Positions 35,810 through 43,954 of a stretch of DNA of 58,558 nucleotides are shown here, piece by piece. Both the position numbers and the translations under genes were made by a program. The stretch is taken from NCBI GenBank assembly GCA_944325655.1, contig CALVAW010000006.1, positions 1 through 58,558 on the forward strand, read 5' to 3'. The first letter of the stretch is position 1. Every line of letters begins with the position of its first letter. The stretch is from Candidatus Gastranaerophilales bacterium (GTDB taxonomy: Bacteria; Cyanobacteriota; Vampirovibrionia; Gastranaerophilales; Gastranaerophilaceae). Below the pieces are notes generated by a model that saw nothing but the letters and a program-made list of their open reading frames with translations, was not told the origin of the DNA and ran no database searches.

Positions 35810-37897
35810 TTAAGCTCCTGCTGCAGATTTTGAAACAATTTCTTTTTCAATATTTGCAGGAACTTGTTCATATTTACAAAATTCCATTGAGAAGGTACCT
35901 CTTCCTTGCGTATTTGAACGCAAGTCAGTAGCATATCCGAACATATTTGCAAGCGGAACAATACCTCTTACAATAACGTTGCCGGTATTACCCAGAGGTT
36001 CTTGTCCTTCTATGCGACCACGACGACGTGAAATATCACCGATGATTGTACCTGTAAATTCATCAGGAATTTCGATTTCTACTTTCATCATAGGCTCAAG
36101 TATGCAAGGTTGAGCTTTTTTGCATCCTTCTTTCATTGCCATTGAGCCGGCAATTTTAAACGCCATTTCAGATGAGTCAACTTCGTGGAAAGAGCCGTCA
36201 TATAATTCAACCTTAACATCTATTACAGGATATCCTGCTAAAATTCCGCCTTCTAACGCTTCTTCCATACCTTTTCTTGCAGGTTCAATATATTCTTTAG
36301 GAATTGCACCGCCGACAATTTTGTTTTCAAATACAAAACCTTCATTTTCGCCTGCGGGGGATATTTTAACTTTAACGTGACCATATTGACCTTTACCGCC
36401 TGATTGACGTATGAATTTTGAATCTTGATCAGCAGTGCCTCTTATTGTTTCACGATATGCAACTTGAGGTTTACCAATGTTTGCTTCTACCTTAAACTCT
36501 CTCAACATACGGTCTACAATGATATCCAAGTGTAATTCACCCATACCTGATATAATTGTTTGTCCTGTTTCTGCATCAGATTTAACTCTGAATGAAGGAT
36601 CTTCTTCTGCTAGTTTTTGAAGAGCAACACCCATTTTATCTTGGTCAGCTTTTGTTTTTGGTTCGATTGCAACTGAAATAACCGGTTCAGGGAAGCTCAT
36701 TTTTTCAAGTATTATAGGCGCATTTTCGTCACATAGGGTATCGCCCGTTGTTGTATCTTTCAAACCAACTGCAGCGCAAATATCACCTGCGTAAACTTCT
36801 TGTTCTTCAAGTCTTTGATCGGCATACATTCTGACTAATCTTGAAATACGCTCTTTTTTTCCGTTTGTTGAGTTAAGAACATAAGAACCTGAGGTTATAA
36901 CGCCTGAATATACTCTTAAAAATGTTAAACGACCTACAAAAGGATCTGTCATAACCTTGAACGCAAGCGCAGAAAAAGGTTCAGTATCAGATGAATGACG
37001 TTGAGTTTTTGTTCCGTCTTCCAATTCTCCTTCAATAGCTTTAACATCAACAGGAGAAGGCATATAATCCACGACATTATTTAATAATAATTGCACCCCT
37101 TTGTTTTTAAATGCAGTACCGCAGCAAACAGGAACAATTTTATTATCACAAACAGCTTTTCTGAGAGCTGCTTTAAGCTCATCGACTGTAATTGTAGACG
37201 GGTCTTCAAAGAATTTTTCCATCAATGTATCATCTTCGGCTGAAATTGCTTCTACCATTTCATCTCTGTACTGTTGAGCTTTTTCCTTAAGTTCCTCGGG
37301 TATATCAACTTCTTGAATGTCTGTACCTAAATCATTTGTGTAGATTTCTGCTTTCATTGTCATTAAATCTACCAAACCGGTAAATTGGTCTTCTGCGCCA
37401 ATAGGTAATTGAATAGGTACCGCATTTGCGCCTAATCTGTTTTTAATTTGATCCACTACACGATAAAAATCTGCGCCGGTTCTGTCCATTTTGTTTACAA
37501 AAACCATTCTGGGGACTTCATATCTGTTTGCTTGTCTCCAAACTGTTTCCGATTGAGATTGAACGCCGCCTACCGCACAAAATACTGCAACTACACCATC
37601 TAATACACGCAGTGAACGTTCAACTTCAATTGTGAAGTCAACGTGACCCGGGGTATCAATAATATTAATTTGATGACCTTTCCATTCAGCAGTAACTGCT
37701 GCGGATTGAATGGTAATACCACGTTCTTTTTCTTGTTCCATAAAATCCGTTACAGCTGCACCGTCATGAGTTTCACCGATTTTATGAGTTTTTCCTGTAT
37801 AGAATAAAATACGTTCGGTTGTAGTTGTTTTACCTGCATCAATATGAGCAGCTATACCGATATTTCGGATTTTATCCAGTGCTGTTTTTCTTGGCAT
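35810..37897 (-). CDS. fusA: Elongation factor G
   Basis: GTPase that drives ribosomal translocation. The 695-residue protein has all marks of [21 protein letters not shown] (P-loop), [11 protein letters not shown] (switch I), [17 protein letters not shown] (DxxG), [13 protein letters not shown] (NKxD), and domain IV/V segments ([20 protein letters not shown]). It stands alone here, without rpsL, rpsG or tuf next to it, unlike the classic str operon. The start is preceded by AAAAGGAAAT. The gene is flanked by convergent and divergent genes, so it is monocistronic. Confidence 0.97.
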   Translation of the reverse strand: MPRKTALDKIRNIGIAAHIDAGKTTTTERILFYTGKTHKIGETHDGAAVTDFMEQEKERGITIQSAAVTAEWKGHQINIIDTPGHVDFTIEVERSLRVLDGVVAVFCAVGGVQSQSETVWRQANRYEVPRMVFVNKMDRTGADFYRVVDQIKNRLGANAVPIQLPIGAEDQFTGLVDLMTMKAEIYTNDLGTDIQEVDIPEELKEKAQQYRDEMVEAISAEDDTLMEKFFEDPSTITVDELKAALRKAVCDNKIVPVCCGTAFKNKGVQLLLNNVVDYMPSPVDVKAIEGELEDGTKTQRHSSDTEPFSALAFKVMTDPFVGRLTFLRVYSGVITSGSYVLNSTNGKKERISRLVRMYADQRLEEQEVYAGDICAAVGLKDTTTGDTLCDENAPIILEKMSFPEPVISVAIEPKTKADQDKMGVALQKLAEEDPSFRVKSDAETGQTIISGMGELHLDIIVDRMLREFKVEANIGKPQVAYRETIRGTADQDSKFIRQSGGKGQYGHVKVKISPAGENEGFVFENKIVGGAIPKEYIEPARKGMEEALEGGILAGYPVIDVKVELYDGSFHEVDSSEMAFKIAGSMAMKEGCKKAQPCILEPMMKVEIEIPDEFTGTIIGDISRRRGRIEGQEPLGNTGNVIVRGIVPLANMFGYATDLRSNTQGRGTFSMEFCKYEQVPANIEKEIVSKSAAGA

Positions 37898-38064
37898 ATT
37901 TGATTTCCTTTTCTATAATAATATATTTTTATATTTTAATTTTCGCATAAACAAGTATCTTGACAAGTATTACAAAAATTAAAATCAAAATTCATTCATA
38001 TATTGGTTTTACTTTTTATTAATTTTCATTAATATATCTTTAGTATTATTGTGAGGTAATAATT

Positions 38065-38601
38065 ATGGCAAAATTAATCGGAAGCAGCCTTTTTACAGGT
38101 GCTATTTCAAATTTAAATGCAAATTATCTTTTGATGTTAAACGGAAATAAAGGTTTAACGCTTGATAATATTTTAAATCCATCTTCTGACAATGTTAAAT
38201 ATACAGTAAACCAGAATTTTAGAAGTTATATGATGACTAATTTTAATCAAATTGATGTGGATGGTGACGGTACGATTTCTGAGGATGATTTAAGTAATTA
38301 TGCGACAAAATTACAAACCCAAGGAATGACTTATAATGAATTATCGCAACTTTGCGCAAATGGGGGGTCTTCAATGTCCAGTTTATTGGATACTGTTTTA
38401 TCAAACTTTAATGAAATCGATACAAACCATGATGGCAGAGTTACTCAAAATGAAATTAATGCATATCGTATTAATGAGGAAATTAAGGATGTCAAAGAAA
38501 AATATCCGAGAATAGATCCTACAAAAATGTCTATGTTTTATGAGACTGATACGTCAAATGATACTTCAAATAAAGATGACGATGACAAAGTTTTTAATTA
38601 A
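38065..38601 (+). CDS. EF-hand calcium-binding-domain protein
   Basis: A 178-residue protein with two canonical EF-hand loops: DVDGDGTISEDD (ligand positions 1, 3, 5, 7, 9, 12 all suitable) and DTNHDGRVTQNE (position 7 Arg uses the backbone; 12 is Glu). They are separated by about 40 residues, a paired-EF-hand layout. The N-terminal 45 residues include SLFTGAISNLNANYLLMLNGNKGLT, which is not a clear signal peptide. A C-terminal acidic tail ends in DDDDKVFN. GAGGTAATAATT precedes the ATG. Calcium binding is predicted; role and localisation unknown. Confidence 0.82.
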   Translation: MAKLIGSSLFTGAISNLNANYLLMLNGNKGLTLDNILNPSSDNVKYTVNQNFRSYMMTNFNQIDVDGDGTISEDDLSNYATKLQTQGMTYNELSQLCANGGSSMSSLLDTVLSNFNEIDTNHDGRVTQNEINAYRINEEIKDVKEKYPRIDPTKMSMFYETDTSNDTSNKDDDDKVFN

Positions 38602-38603
38602 AA

Positions 38604-38622
38604 AGGCGGGTAATACCCGCCT
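38604..38622. terminator. Stem-loop, probable terminator
   Basis: AGGCGGGT/ACCCGCCT perfect 8-bp stem with a three-base loop, four bases after the EF-hand stop codon. The T-tract after it is short and interrupted (AAATTTT), so termination may be partial. The minus strand has a TTTTT run beyond the stem (complement of AAAA upstream). Confidence 0.6.
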
Positions 38623-38660
38623 AAATTTTACACGTTTATATTAAAGAGAGTCGAGATTTA

Positions 38661-39527
38661 TTAAGCTAATTTAATTGTTGAGTTTTGTATTTCAGAGCTT
38701 ACCGCTTCGCTTACTGCTTGCATTTCTTGGCTTACCGCTTCCATTTGTGATTCAACATCGGTTTTTTCAAGTTCAAGCATTGTTTCTTGGTCGTTTACTT
38801 CTTCTTCAAGCATTGCAAGCTCATCTTCGTAATATGTTTTTTCATAATTTAAATCTTCTGTATAATTTGTTTGTGCGTCTTGTCTTTCTATTTGAATATT
38901 TGAAAGCTCGCTGTTAATTGTTGTTTCTAAAGTTCCTATATTGTTTTCATCAATATTATCTAAACTTGGCAGACTTAATTCATCGATTATGCTGCTAAAA
39001 TCATACACATCAAATCTTGTAATAGTATCAATCGGTATGCCGGTATTTGTTCCCCATGATGATGTACCGGGATAATAGACTTGCATTCCGTCAGCTGTTG
39101 TTTTTAAGTCTTTGTATTCTACAAATTGAATATTTCCGTTTGCGTCTTGTGTGCTGCAAATTGGACTACCGGTTGCATTAGAGGAAGTTTTTACGTATTT
39201 TCCATTAGTTGTATCAACGAGTACTTCTTTTGGGTTGCTTGGATTAACCGTAATATCGTTTGATTGGTTATCGGCAATTTCTCTTGCTATTCTTAAATAT
39301 TTGTTTAAAGTATTTCTTTTTTCATCCAGTTTTTCTACAGCTTCATTATAGCTTGTTTTCAAAGGCTGAAGTGCTTTTTGTTGATCATTTTGAATAACAG
39401 ATGTTTCATGCTGTTTTCTTCTTGCAAGTTGCCTTTCTTCTCTGGATATTTGCAGGTCACGAATTTGATAATAAGCATGCGACTGCTTCAATTCTCTCTT
39501 TCTTAATGTAAGTGTTACCCACCCCAT
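38661..39527 (-). CDS. WVTLTLRK-type coiled-coil protein 1 (long form, 288 residues)
   Basis: No recognised domain. The N terminus MGWVTLTLRKRELKQSHAYY and the following 40 residues are nearly identical to protein 2 (188 residues), then comes a charged coil. Residues about 90-190 form a non-coiled insert absent from the paralogs, Asn/Ser/Thr-rich with strand-like stretches (VVYYPGTSSWGTNTGIP). The C-terminal 50 residues (LEEEVNDQETMLELEKT and MEAVSQEMQAVSEAVSSEI) are conserved again. There is no signal peptide. It is monocistronic with AAAGAGGTATTACT before the ATG. Its upstream region carries the shared box at 39568. Possible surface, filament or scaffold protein; function unknown. Confidence 0.7.
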   Translation of the reverse strand: MGWVTLTLRKRELKQSHAYYQIRDLQISREERQLARRKQHETSVIQNDQQKALQPLKTSYNEAVEKLDEKRNTLNKYLRIAREIADNQSNDITVNPSNPKEVLVDTTNGKYVKTSSNATGSPICSTQDANGNIQFVEYKDLKTTADGMQVYYPGTSSWGTNTGIPIDTITRFDVYDFSSIIDELSLPSLDNIDENNIGTLETTINSELSNIQIERQDAQTNYTEDLNYEKTYYEDELAMLEEEVNDQETMLELEKTDVESQMEAVSQEMQAVSEAVSSEIQNSTIKLA

Positions 39528-39567
39528 AGTAATACCTCTTTCTCTTTTAAAACGTGTTTAATATAAT

Positions 39568-39578
39568 ATCCCTACATT
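39568..39578 (-). promoter_or_regulatory. Shared upstream box, copy 1
   Basis: Minus strand AATGTAGGGAT followed by ATTATAT, 41 bases before the ATG of coiled-coil protein 1. Exact 11-mer found again upstream of coiled-coil proteins 2 and 4. The TATTAT inside the flank could be a -10. Promoter or operator is inferred. Confidence 0.5.
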
Positions 39579-39624
39579 AAGATAAAGTTTTTTTGTGATA
39601 GAAAATTGTCTTTTTTAGTAATGT

Positions 39625-40161
39625 TTAGTTTACAAAAGTTAACATTTCAAGTCTAACTCTGCCGTATTTCTTTATTTTAAATGTTTTTAGCATTAAATTA
39701 TTTCGAGCAATTATCTTGTATGTATCAATTTGATTTGATACATCATATTCCATTATAATTATTCCTTTTGTATTAAGAAGTTTAGCGGCTTTGCATAAAA
39801 TAGGCTCATAATCGCTGTTCCATGGCGGATCTATATATATTACATCAAACTTTTCATTTGTTTTATAGAATAGCGCATTTGTAATAATTAAATCCGGTTT
39901 TTGTTTGATTTTTGCATAGTTTTTTTTAATTAATTCAGCGCTTTTGGGATTTATTTCAATTTCTTTGACCTTATATCCCCTCGAAAGAGCTTCTAATCCC
40001 ATTATTGCGCTTCCTGCAAACATATCAAGAAATTTAGAGTCTATTTTATAAAATGGCATTAAAATATTAAATACGCTTTCCCTGACTTTTGATAAAGTAG
40101 GTTTTGCGCTTTTAGGTACTTCTATTTTATTCCCTTTGTATTGCCCGCCTGTCAGATACAT
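39625..40161 (-). CDS. rsmD: 16S rRNA (guanine(966)-N2)-methyltransferase
   Basis: RsmD methylates G966 of 16S rRNA on 30S subunits with SAM. The 178-residue protein has the family start MYLTGGQYKGNKIEVPK, RPTxxKVRESVFNIL variant (KPTLSKVRESVFNIL), the SAM motif FLDMFAGSAIMGLEALSRG, and catalytic IYIDPPWNSD (the DPPW/Y motif). The C terminus after KKYGRVRLEMLTFVN is standard. It is divergent from the NADH oxidase-like gene. Its final codons (antisense of ACAAAAGTTAACATT) have an echo in the 42.3 kb intergenic region. Confidence 0.93.
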   Translation of the reverse strand: MYLTGGQYKGNKIEVPKSAKPTLSKVRESVFNILMPFYKIDSKFLDMFAGSAIMGLEALSRGYKVKEIEINPKSAELIKKNYAKIKQKPDLIITNALFYKTNEKFDVIYIDPPWNSDYEPILCKAAKLLNTKGIIIMEYDVSNQIDTYKIIARNNLMLKTFKIKKYGRVRLEMLTFVN

Positions 40162-40193
40162 TTATTTATATCCTTATTTATCATAAATTTATC

Positions 40194-41558
40194 ATGAAAA
40201 AAATTGTTATAATAGGCGGTGGTGCTGCGGGAGCAAAAGCTGCTTCAAAAGCCAAGAGATTAAATCCTGACAATCATGTTGAACTTTATACGGAAGAAGA
40301 ACATATTGCTGTATCATTATGCGGTTTGCCATATTATATTGAAGGTTCAGTGGATGATATAAATAAATTAATAATAAGAACTCCGGATGATTTTTTAAAT
40401 ATGGGTATTCCGGTCTTTTTAAAGCATAACTTAGAAGAAATTTATCCGGAGCAAAATTGTGTATTAATCAACGGTAATCATATTTTTTACGATGAGCTAA
40501 TACTTGCACTTGGGGCTAAAGTTAATATTCCAAATATTGATAACATTAATGCGAATAATATTTTTACTTTGCGCAGTATTGAGTCCGGAATTAAAATAAG
40601 AGAAAAAATGCTTTCATCGAAATCTGTTATTTTGCTTGGAGCAGGATATATTGCAATCGAGCTAAGCGAAGCTTTTATCAAAAACGGACTTAATGTAATA
40701 TTAATAGAAGCAAAGGATAGAATAGCTTCGGATTTTGATGAGGATTTTTCGAAATTAATTCAAGATATAATTGCGTCAAAGTGCGACAATAAAATCAGCA
40801 CTTTTTACAACAAAAAAGTAGTTAAAGTAACCGTTGACGAAAATAATAATTTTAGAAGCATTATAACTGAAACAGGAGAAGAATATTTTGCAGATTTTTG
40901 TGTTTTATGCACAGGAGCTTCACCTAATGTTAATATTGCTAAAAGCGCAGGTATAAAGCTCGGCATTACAGGAGCTATACAAGTTGACAACAGAATGCGA
41001 ACCAATATTGCAAATATTTTTGCCTGCGGCGATTGTACGCAAAAGTTTGATATTGTCACAAGAGAGCCTATTTATTTAGGTCTCGGTACAATTGCAAATA
41101 AAGAGGGCAGAGTTGCTGCAATTAATGCAACTTGCAGAAAAGATTATGAAATTTTTGACGGTGTGTTAGGTTCATTAATTACAAGATTTTTTGATTACAC
41201 AATTTCAAAAACCGGTTTAAGCTTAAATAAAGCGCTTGAATATTCAAGAAAAGTTAACCTTGAGCCCATAAGCGCAACTATTACAAAAAAAGATAAAGCA
41301 AGCTATATGCCTTTTGCAAATGAAATGACACTAAAATTAGTTGCCGATAAAAGAAGCGGAGAGATTTTGGGTGCGCAGGGAGTCGGGTGTGTAGGAAATG
41401 TAGCACAGAGAATTAATACAATTACTTCTGCACTGAAAGCAAGATTGACTGTAGATGATTTACTTCATTTGGATTTACCTTACGCACCACCTTATTCCAG
41501 TTCTGTTGACCCCATTTTAACTGCAGCTTATAAATTAAAAGAGCAAATAAAAAAATAA
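40194..41558 (+). CDS. NADH oxidase/CoA-disulfide reductase-family flavoprotein
   Basis: A 454-residue single-cysteine flavoprotein of the Nox/Cdr group: KKIVIIGGGAAGAKAASKAK (FAD), SLCGLPYYIEG with the active Cys at residue 43, SVILLGAGYIAIELSEAF (NADH), NIFACGDCTQKFD (second FAD) and the C-terminal DLPYAPPYSSSVDPI of this family. Members reduce O2 to water or H2O2, or CoA disulfide, or polysulfide; the sequence does not decide which. It contributes to oxygen defence. The gene is monocistronic, ending in a strong terminator; the start has no obvious ribosome-binding site. Confidence 0.87.
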   Translation: MKKIVIIGGGAAGAKAASKAKRLNPDNHVELYTEEEHIAVSLCGLPYYIEGSVDDINKLIIRTPDDFLNMGIPVFLKHNLEEIYPEQNCVLINGNHIFYDELILALGAKVNIPNIDNINANNIFTLRSIESGIKIREKMLSSKSVILLGAGYIAIELSEAFIKNGLNVILIEAKDRIASDFDEDFSKLIQDIIASKCDNKISTFYNKKVVKVTVDENNNFRSIITETGEEYFADFCVLCTGASPNVNIAKSAGIKLGITGAIQVDNRMRTNIANIFACGDCTQKFDIVTREPIYLGLGTIANKEGRVAAINATCRKDYEIFDGVLGSLITRFFDYTISKTGLSLNKALEYSRKVNLEPISATITKKDKASYMPFANEMTLKLVADKRSGEILGAQGVGCVGNVAQRINTITSALKARLTVDDLLHLDLPYAPPYSSSVDPILTAAYKLKEQIKK

Positions 41559-41582
41559 AATGCCGATTTTTCGGCATTTTTA
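41557..41582. terminator. Intrinsic terminator
   Basis: AAAATGCCGA/TCGGCATTTT with a TTTT loop, 10-bp perfect stem. It overlaps the stop of the NADH oxidase-like gene and serves the convergent coiled-coil gene 2 too. Confidence 0.88.
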
Positions 41583-41618
41583 ATTACACTATTTTGGTTT
41601 TACTATTTCTTACTTATA

Positions 41619-42185
41619 TTAAGCTAATTTTATTGTTGAATTTTGTATTTCTGTGCTTACTGCTTCGCTTACTGCTTGCATTTCTTGGCTAATTGCTTCC
41701 ATTTGAGCTTCTACTTCAGTTTGTTCCATATCAAGTTGTGTTTCTTTATCGGAAGCTTCTTCTTCAAGCATCGCAAGTTCACTTTCATAAATCGTTTTTT
41801 CAAAATTATTTTGATCGCTGTAATCTACCTGTGCGTCTGATAAAAGTGCATTTAAATCAGATATTGTCATTTCTTGACCGTCATAGTTAATAGTTTCAGT
41901 ATTGACATCAAGTTTATCTTCTCCATCAGATAAATTTGCGTTCTTTTCTTTTGTATTTGTTCTTATTTCGCTTATAGCGTCTCTGATTCCATCTTTTTTT
42001 GTATTGTATTCTTCTTTTAGTCCGGCAATTGCTTCTTGCTGCTCGTTTTGAATAACTGCAGTTTCATATTGTTTGCTTCTTGCCAGTTGTCTTTTTTCAC
42101 GCGAAATCTGTAAATCTCGTAATTGATAATAAGCGTGCTCTTGTTTTAATTCTCTCTTCCTTAGTGTAAGCGTGACCCATCCCAT
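41619..42185 (-). CDS. WVTLTLRK-type coiled-coil protein 2 (188 residues)
   Basis: Closest relative of protein 1. Identity over the first about 54 residues is very high (only a few changes: SH to EH, RRKQH to RSKQY, and so on), and the C-terminal stretch from AMLEEE to the end is nearly the same, ending in QNSTIKLA. The middle differs and lacks the long insert of protein 1. Most of the chain is predicted coiled coil with few Pro and no Cys. There is no signal peptide or membrane helix. AAAAGAGGTTTTACT precedes the ATG, as in protein 1. The box lies 73 bases upstream. Function unknown. Confidence 0.75.
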   Translation of the reverse strand: MGWVTLTLRKRELKQEHAYYQLRDLQISREKRQLARSKQYETAVIQNEQQEAIAGLKEEYNTKKDGIRDAISEIRTNTKEKNANLSDGEDKLDVNTETINYDGQEMTISDLNALLSDAQVDYSDQNNFEKTIYESELAMLEEEASDKETQLDMEQTEVEAQMEAISQEMQAVSEAVSTEIQNSTIKLA

Positions 42186-42257
42186 AGTAAAACCTCTTTT
42201 CTCTCGTGTCCCCTAGTGTAAATAATGTAACGTGTCTATAATTTATTGTGTGTAAAA

Positions 42258-42268
42258 ATCCCTACATT
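42258..42268 (-). promoter_or_regulatory. Shared upstream box, copy 2
   Basis: Minus strand AATGTAGGGAT 73 bases before coiled-coil gene 2. The surrounding sequence also aligns with copy 1 (AAAATTG-CTTTTTAG and TTACAAAA-TTAACATT stretches upstream), so the two upstream regions look like a duplication. Confidence 0.5.
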
Positions 42269-42407
42269 CTAATAAACAATTTTTGGTTACAAAAATTGCT
42301 TTTTAGAATTATTACAGTGTTACAAAACTTAACATTATCGTCTGAAATGCAATAGACACGACAATTTAAGTTTTACTATTTATATAGTAAATATTTATTT
42401 TAAGAAT

Positions 42408-42659
42408 TTAGCATAACTGAATTTTTAGATTTTTATTTTCGGACAAAATTCTAAAATCGAAAAGCACTTCTTCTTTATACAGGCTCATTTCATTTTCAAA
42501 ATAAGCTGTATTGTCGGAATTATCAGAATTTTTTTCCAATAATTCATTTAAAAGTAAAAATTTTCTAAATTCTCTTGACGATGCAAATTCAAATAGCTTT
42601 GCACCAAGCCTTTTTTCGCAGAGCTTACGCTTGCGCAGCTCATTTTTTTGCATTCCCAT
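42408..42659 (-). CDS. Short WVTLTLRK-type paralog (degenerate, 83 residues)
   Basis: The longest frame starts at 42677, but the second in-frame ATG (42659) yields MGMQKNELRKRKLCE, which aligns to MGWVTLTLRKRELKQ at M, G, L, R, K, R and L. The upstream leader GGAGAATGGTATTCT also aligns with the GAGGTATTACT leaders of paralogs 1 and 2. The rest (LLLNELLEKNSDNSD...EVLFDFRILSENKNLK) is short and lacks the conserved C-terminal coil, so it is a shortened or decaying member. It carries copy 3 of the box upstream. The remaining function is unclear. Confidence 0.5.
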   Translation of the reverse strand: MGMQKNELRKRKLCEKRLGAKLFEFASSREFRKFLLLNELLEKNSDNSDNTAYFENEMSLYKEEVLFDFRILSENKNLKIQLC

Positions 42660-42694
42660 AGAATACCATTCTCCCATAAATTGTGTGTGACATA

Positions 42695-42705
42695 ATCCCT
42701 ACATT
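42695..42705 (-). promoter_or_regulatory. Shared upstream box, copy 3
   Basis: Minus strand AATGTAGGGAT 35 bases before the chosen start of the short paralog. The upstream flank again has AACTTTATTG and AAGCAATTTT stretches as in the other copies. Confidence 0.45.
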
Positions 42706-42770
42706 TCAATAAAGTTTTTTTAATTAATAAAATTGCTTCGATATTTAATTAATCGTTAATATTTCTTCAC

Positions 42771-42798
42771 AAAAAATATGTTATATAACATATTTTTT
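42771..42798. repeat. Perfect 28-bp palindrome
   Basis: AAAAAATATGTTAT joined to ATAACATATTTTTT reads the same on both strands over 28 bases. It lies between the divergent short paralog and the kinase gene, 17 bases before the kinase ATG. Could be an operator or a hairpin with T-tail; AT-richness makes a chance origin possible. Confidence 0.85.
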
Positions 42799-42814
42799 GT
42801 TTTATAATACGTTT

Positions 42815-43339
42815 ATGAAGCATATTATAGTTATTTCGGGAAAACAATATAGCGGCAAAGATACCCTTGCCGGAATTTTAATCAATAAATTGCCCGATTA
42901 TAAAAGAATTGGGTTAGGTGATGCAATAAAGATAGAATTTGCTAAAAAAAACAATATTACAATTGATGAAATTTTAAAAAACAAACATTTGTACAGAAAC
43001 GGTTTAATTGAACTCGGCAATTGGGGTAGAGACCAAGATGAAGATTATTGGATTAAAAACCTTGTTGCTTATGATAAAATCATTGTGCCTGATGTCAGAG
43101 TGCAACATGAAGCTGATTTTTTTAAGAATGTCGGAGCTTTCTTAGTCAGGGTCGAATCTGATTACGAAAATCGCTCCAAGCGTGGTGTTATTGTTAATAA
43201 TGATGATGCTACCGAAATTGCTCTTGATAATTATTCGGGCTTTGATTTAGTTGTCTATAATAACTCTTCTTATGAAGATCTTGTTTTATCTGCAGATAAA
43301 GTTATAAGTGCTTATAATAATTTTTTATCGGTACACTAA
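42815..43339 (+). CDS. P-loop nucleotide/phosphate kinase-like protein
   Basis: A 174-residue P-loop protein with the Walker A motif ISGKQYSGKDTLAGIL near the start, followed by LGNWGRDQDEDYWIKNL and IIVPDVRVQHEADFFKN, the second a typical lid/nucleotide contact pattern of deoxynucleoside monophosphate kinase and phosphomevalonate-kinase-like proteins. The substrate is unknown; the sequence resembles phage T4 gp1-type dNMP kinases in the DxR-x(4)-E arrangement. The ATG at 42815 is preferred over the upstream TTG; no clear ribosome-binding site is seen since the palindrome lies just upstream. It is convergent with coiled-coil protein 3. Confidence 0.68.
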   Translation: MKHIIVISGKQYSGKDTLAGILINKLPDYKRIGLGDAIKIEFAKKNNITIDEILKNKHLYRNGLIELGNWGRDQDEDYWIKNLVAYDKIIVPDVRVQHEADFFKNVGAFLVRVESDYENRSKRGVIVNNDDATEIALDNYSGFDLVVYNNSSYEDLVLSADKVISAYNNFLSVH

Positions 43340-43340
43340 A

Positions 43341-43808
43341 TTATTTCAGATTTAGTTTCGAACTTTCGATATCTGAGCTTATTTGTTCGTTAACTGTTTC
43401 AAGTTCGCCTCTCATTGCTTCTAATTGAGCTTCAACAGTTGTTTGCTCTTCTTGCATTCTTGTTTCTTCATCTGTTGCCGCTTCTTCAAGCTCGCTCAAT
43501 ATGTCGTCATAATAATCATTTATGTCTTGTTTCTGCGCTTCATAATCTTCTCTTGCCGCAGAATAATCAAGTTGCCAATCTGCATATTCTTCTGAATCTG
43601 TTTCCGGTCTGTTATCACGTATTTCAAGGTAACTTGATTTAGCATCGGCTAATTCGTGTTTTTTGCTATTATTGAATACGGATTGTTCATAAGACAAATT
43701 ACGCTGAATGCTGCGAATTTGACGTGACATTTGAATATCACGCAATTCCAAGCTGTTGATTTCAGCTCGCAAGGTTAATTTTCTTAAAGTTAGCGTTACC
43801 CAGCTCAT
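43341..43808 (-). CDS. WVTLTLRK-type coiled-coil protein 3 (155 residues)
   Basis: A more divergent paralog: MSWVTLTLRKLTLRAEINSL at the N terminus, LRDIQMSRQIRSIQR in place of LRDLQISREERQLAR, and a conserved C-terminal coil with AATDEETRMQEEQTTVEAQL through to SSDIESSKLNLK. The middle is acidic and tyrosine-rich (DYSAAREDYEAQKQDINDYYDD). No Cys, signal peptide or membrane helix. AAGGTAG before the ATG is the ribosome-binding site. The upstream region lacks the AATGTAGGGAT box, so its regulation seems different from that of paralogs 1, 2 and 4. Confidence 0.72.
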   Translation of the reverse strand: MSWVTLTLRKLTLRAEINSLELRDIQMSRQIRSIQRNLSYEQSVFNNSKKHELADAKSSYLEIRDNRPETDSEEYADWQLDYSAAREDYEAQKQDINDYYDDILSELEEAATDEETRMQEEQTTVEAQLEAMRGELETVNEQISSDIESSKLNLK

Positions 43809-43954
43809 AATTTCTACCTTGTTTTGTAATTAACTCATGAACATTCGACCTTTTTTTGTTCACATATATATAAAGTATATATTTTGTTAATAATTTCAAT
43901 ATATACAAAAAAATTTACAAAACTTTACAAAATTTTTTTTAAAAAAATTAAGAT

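Noticed and set aside
43809-43870. TGAACA...TGTTCA as a LexA-like operator before coiled-coil gene 3
   Set aside because: Spacing of 13 bases between the 6-base arms does not match known LexA operators; AT background makes it weak.
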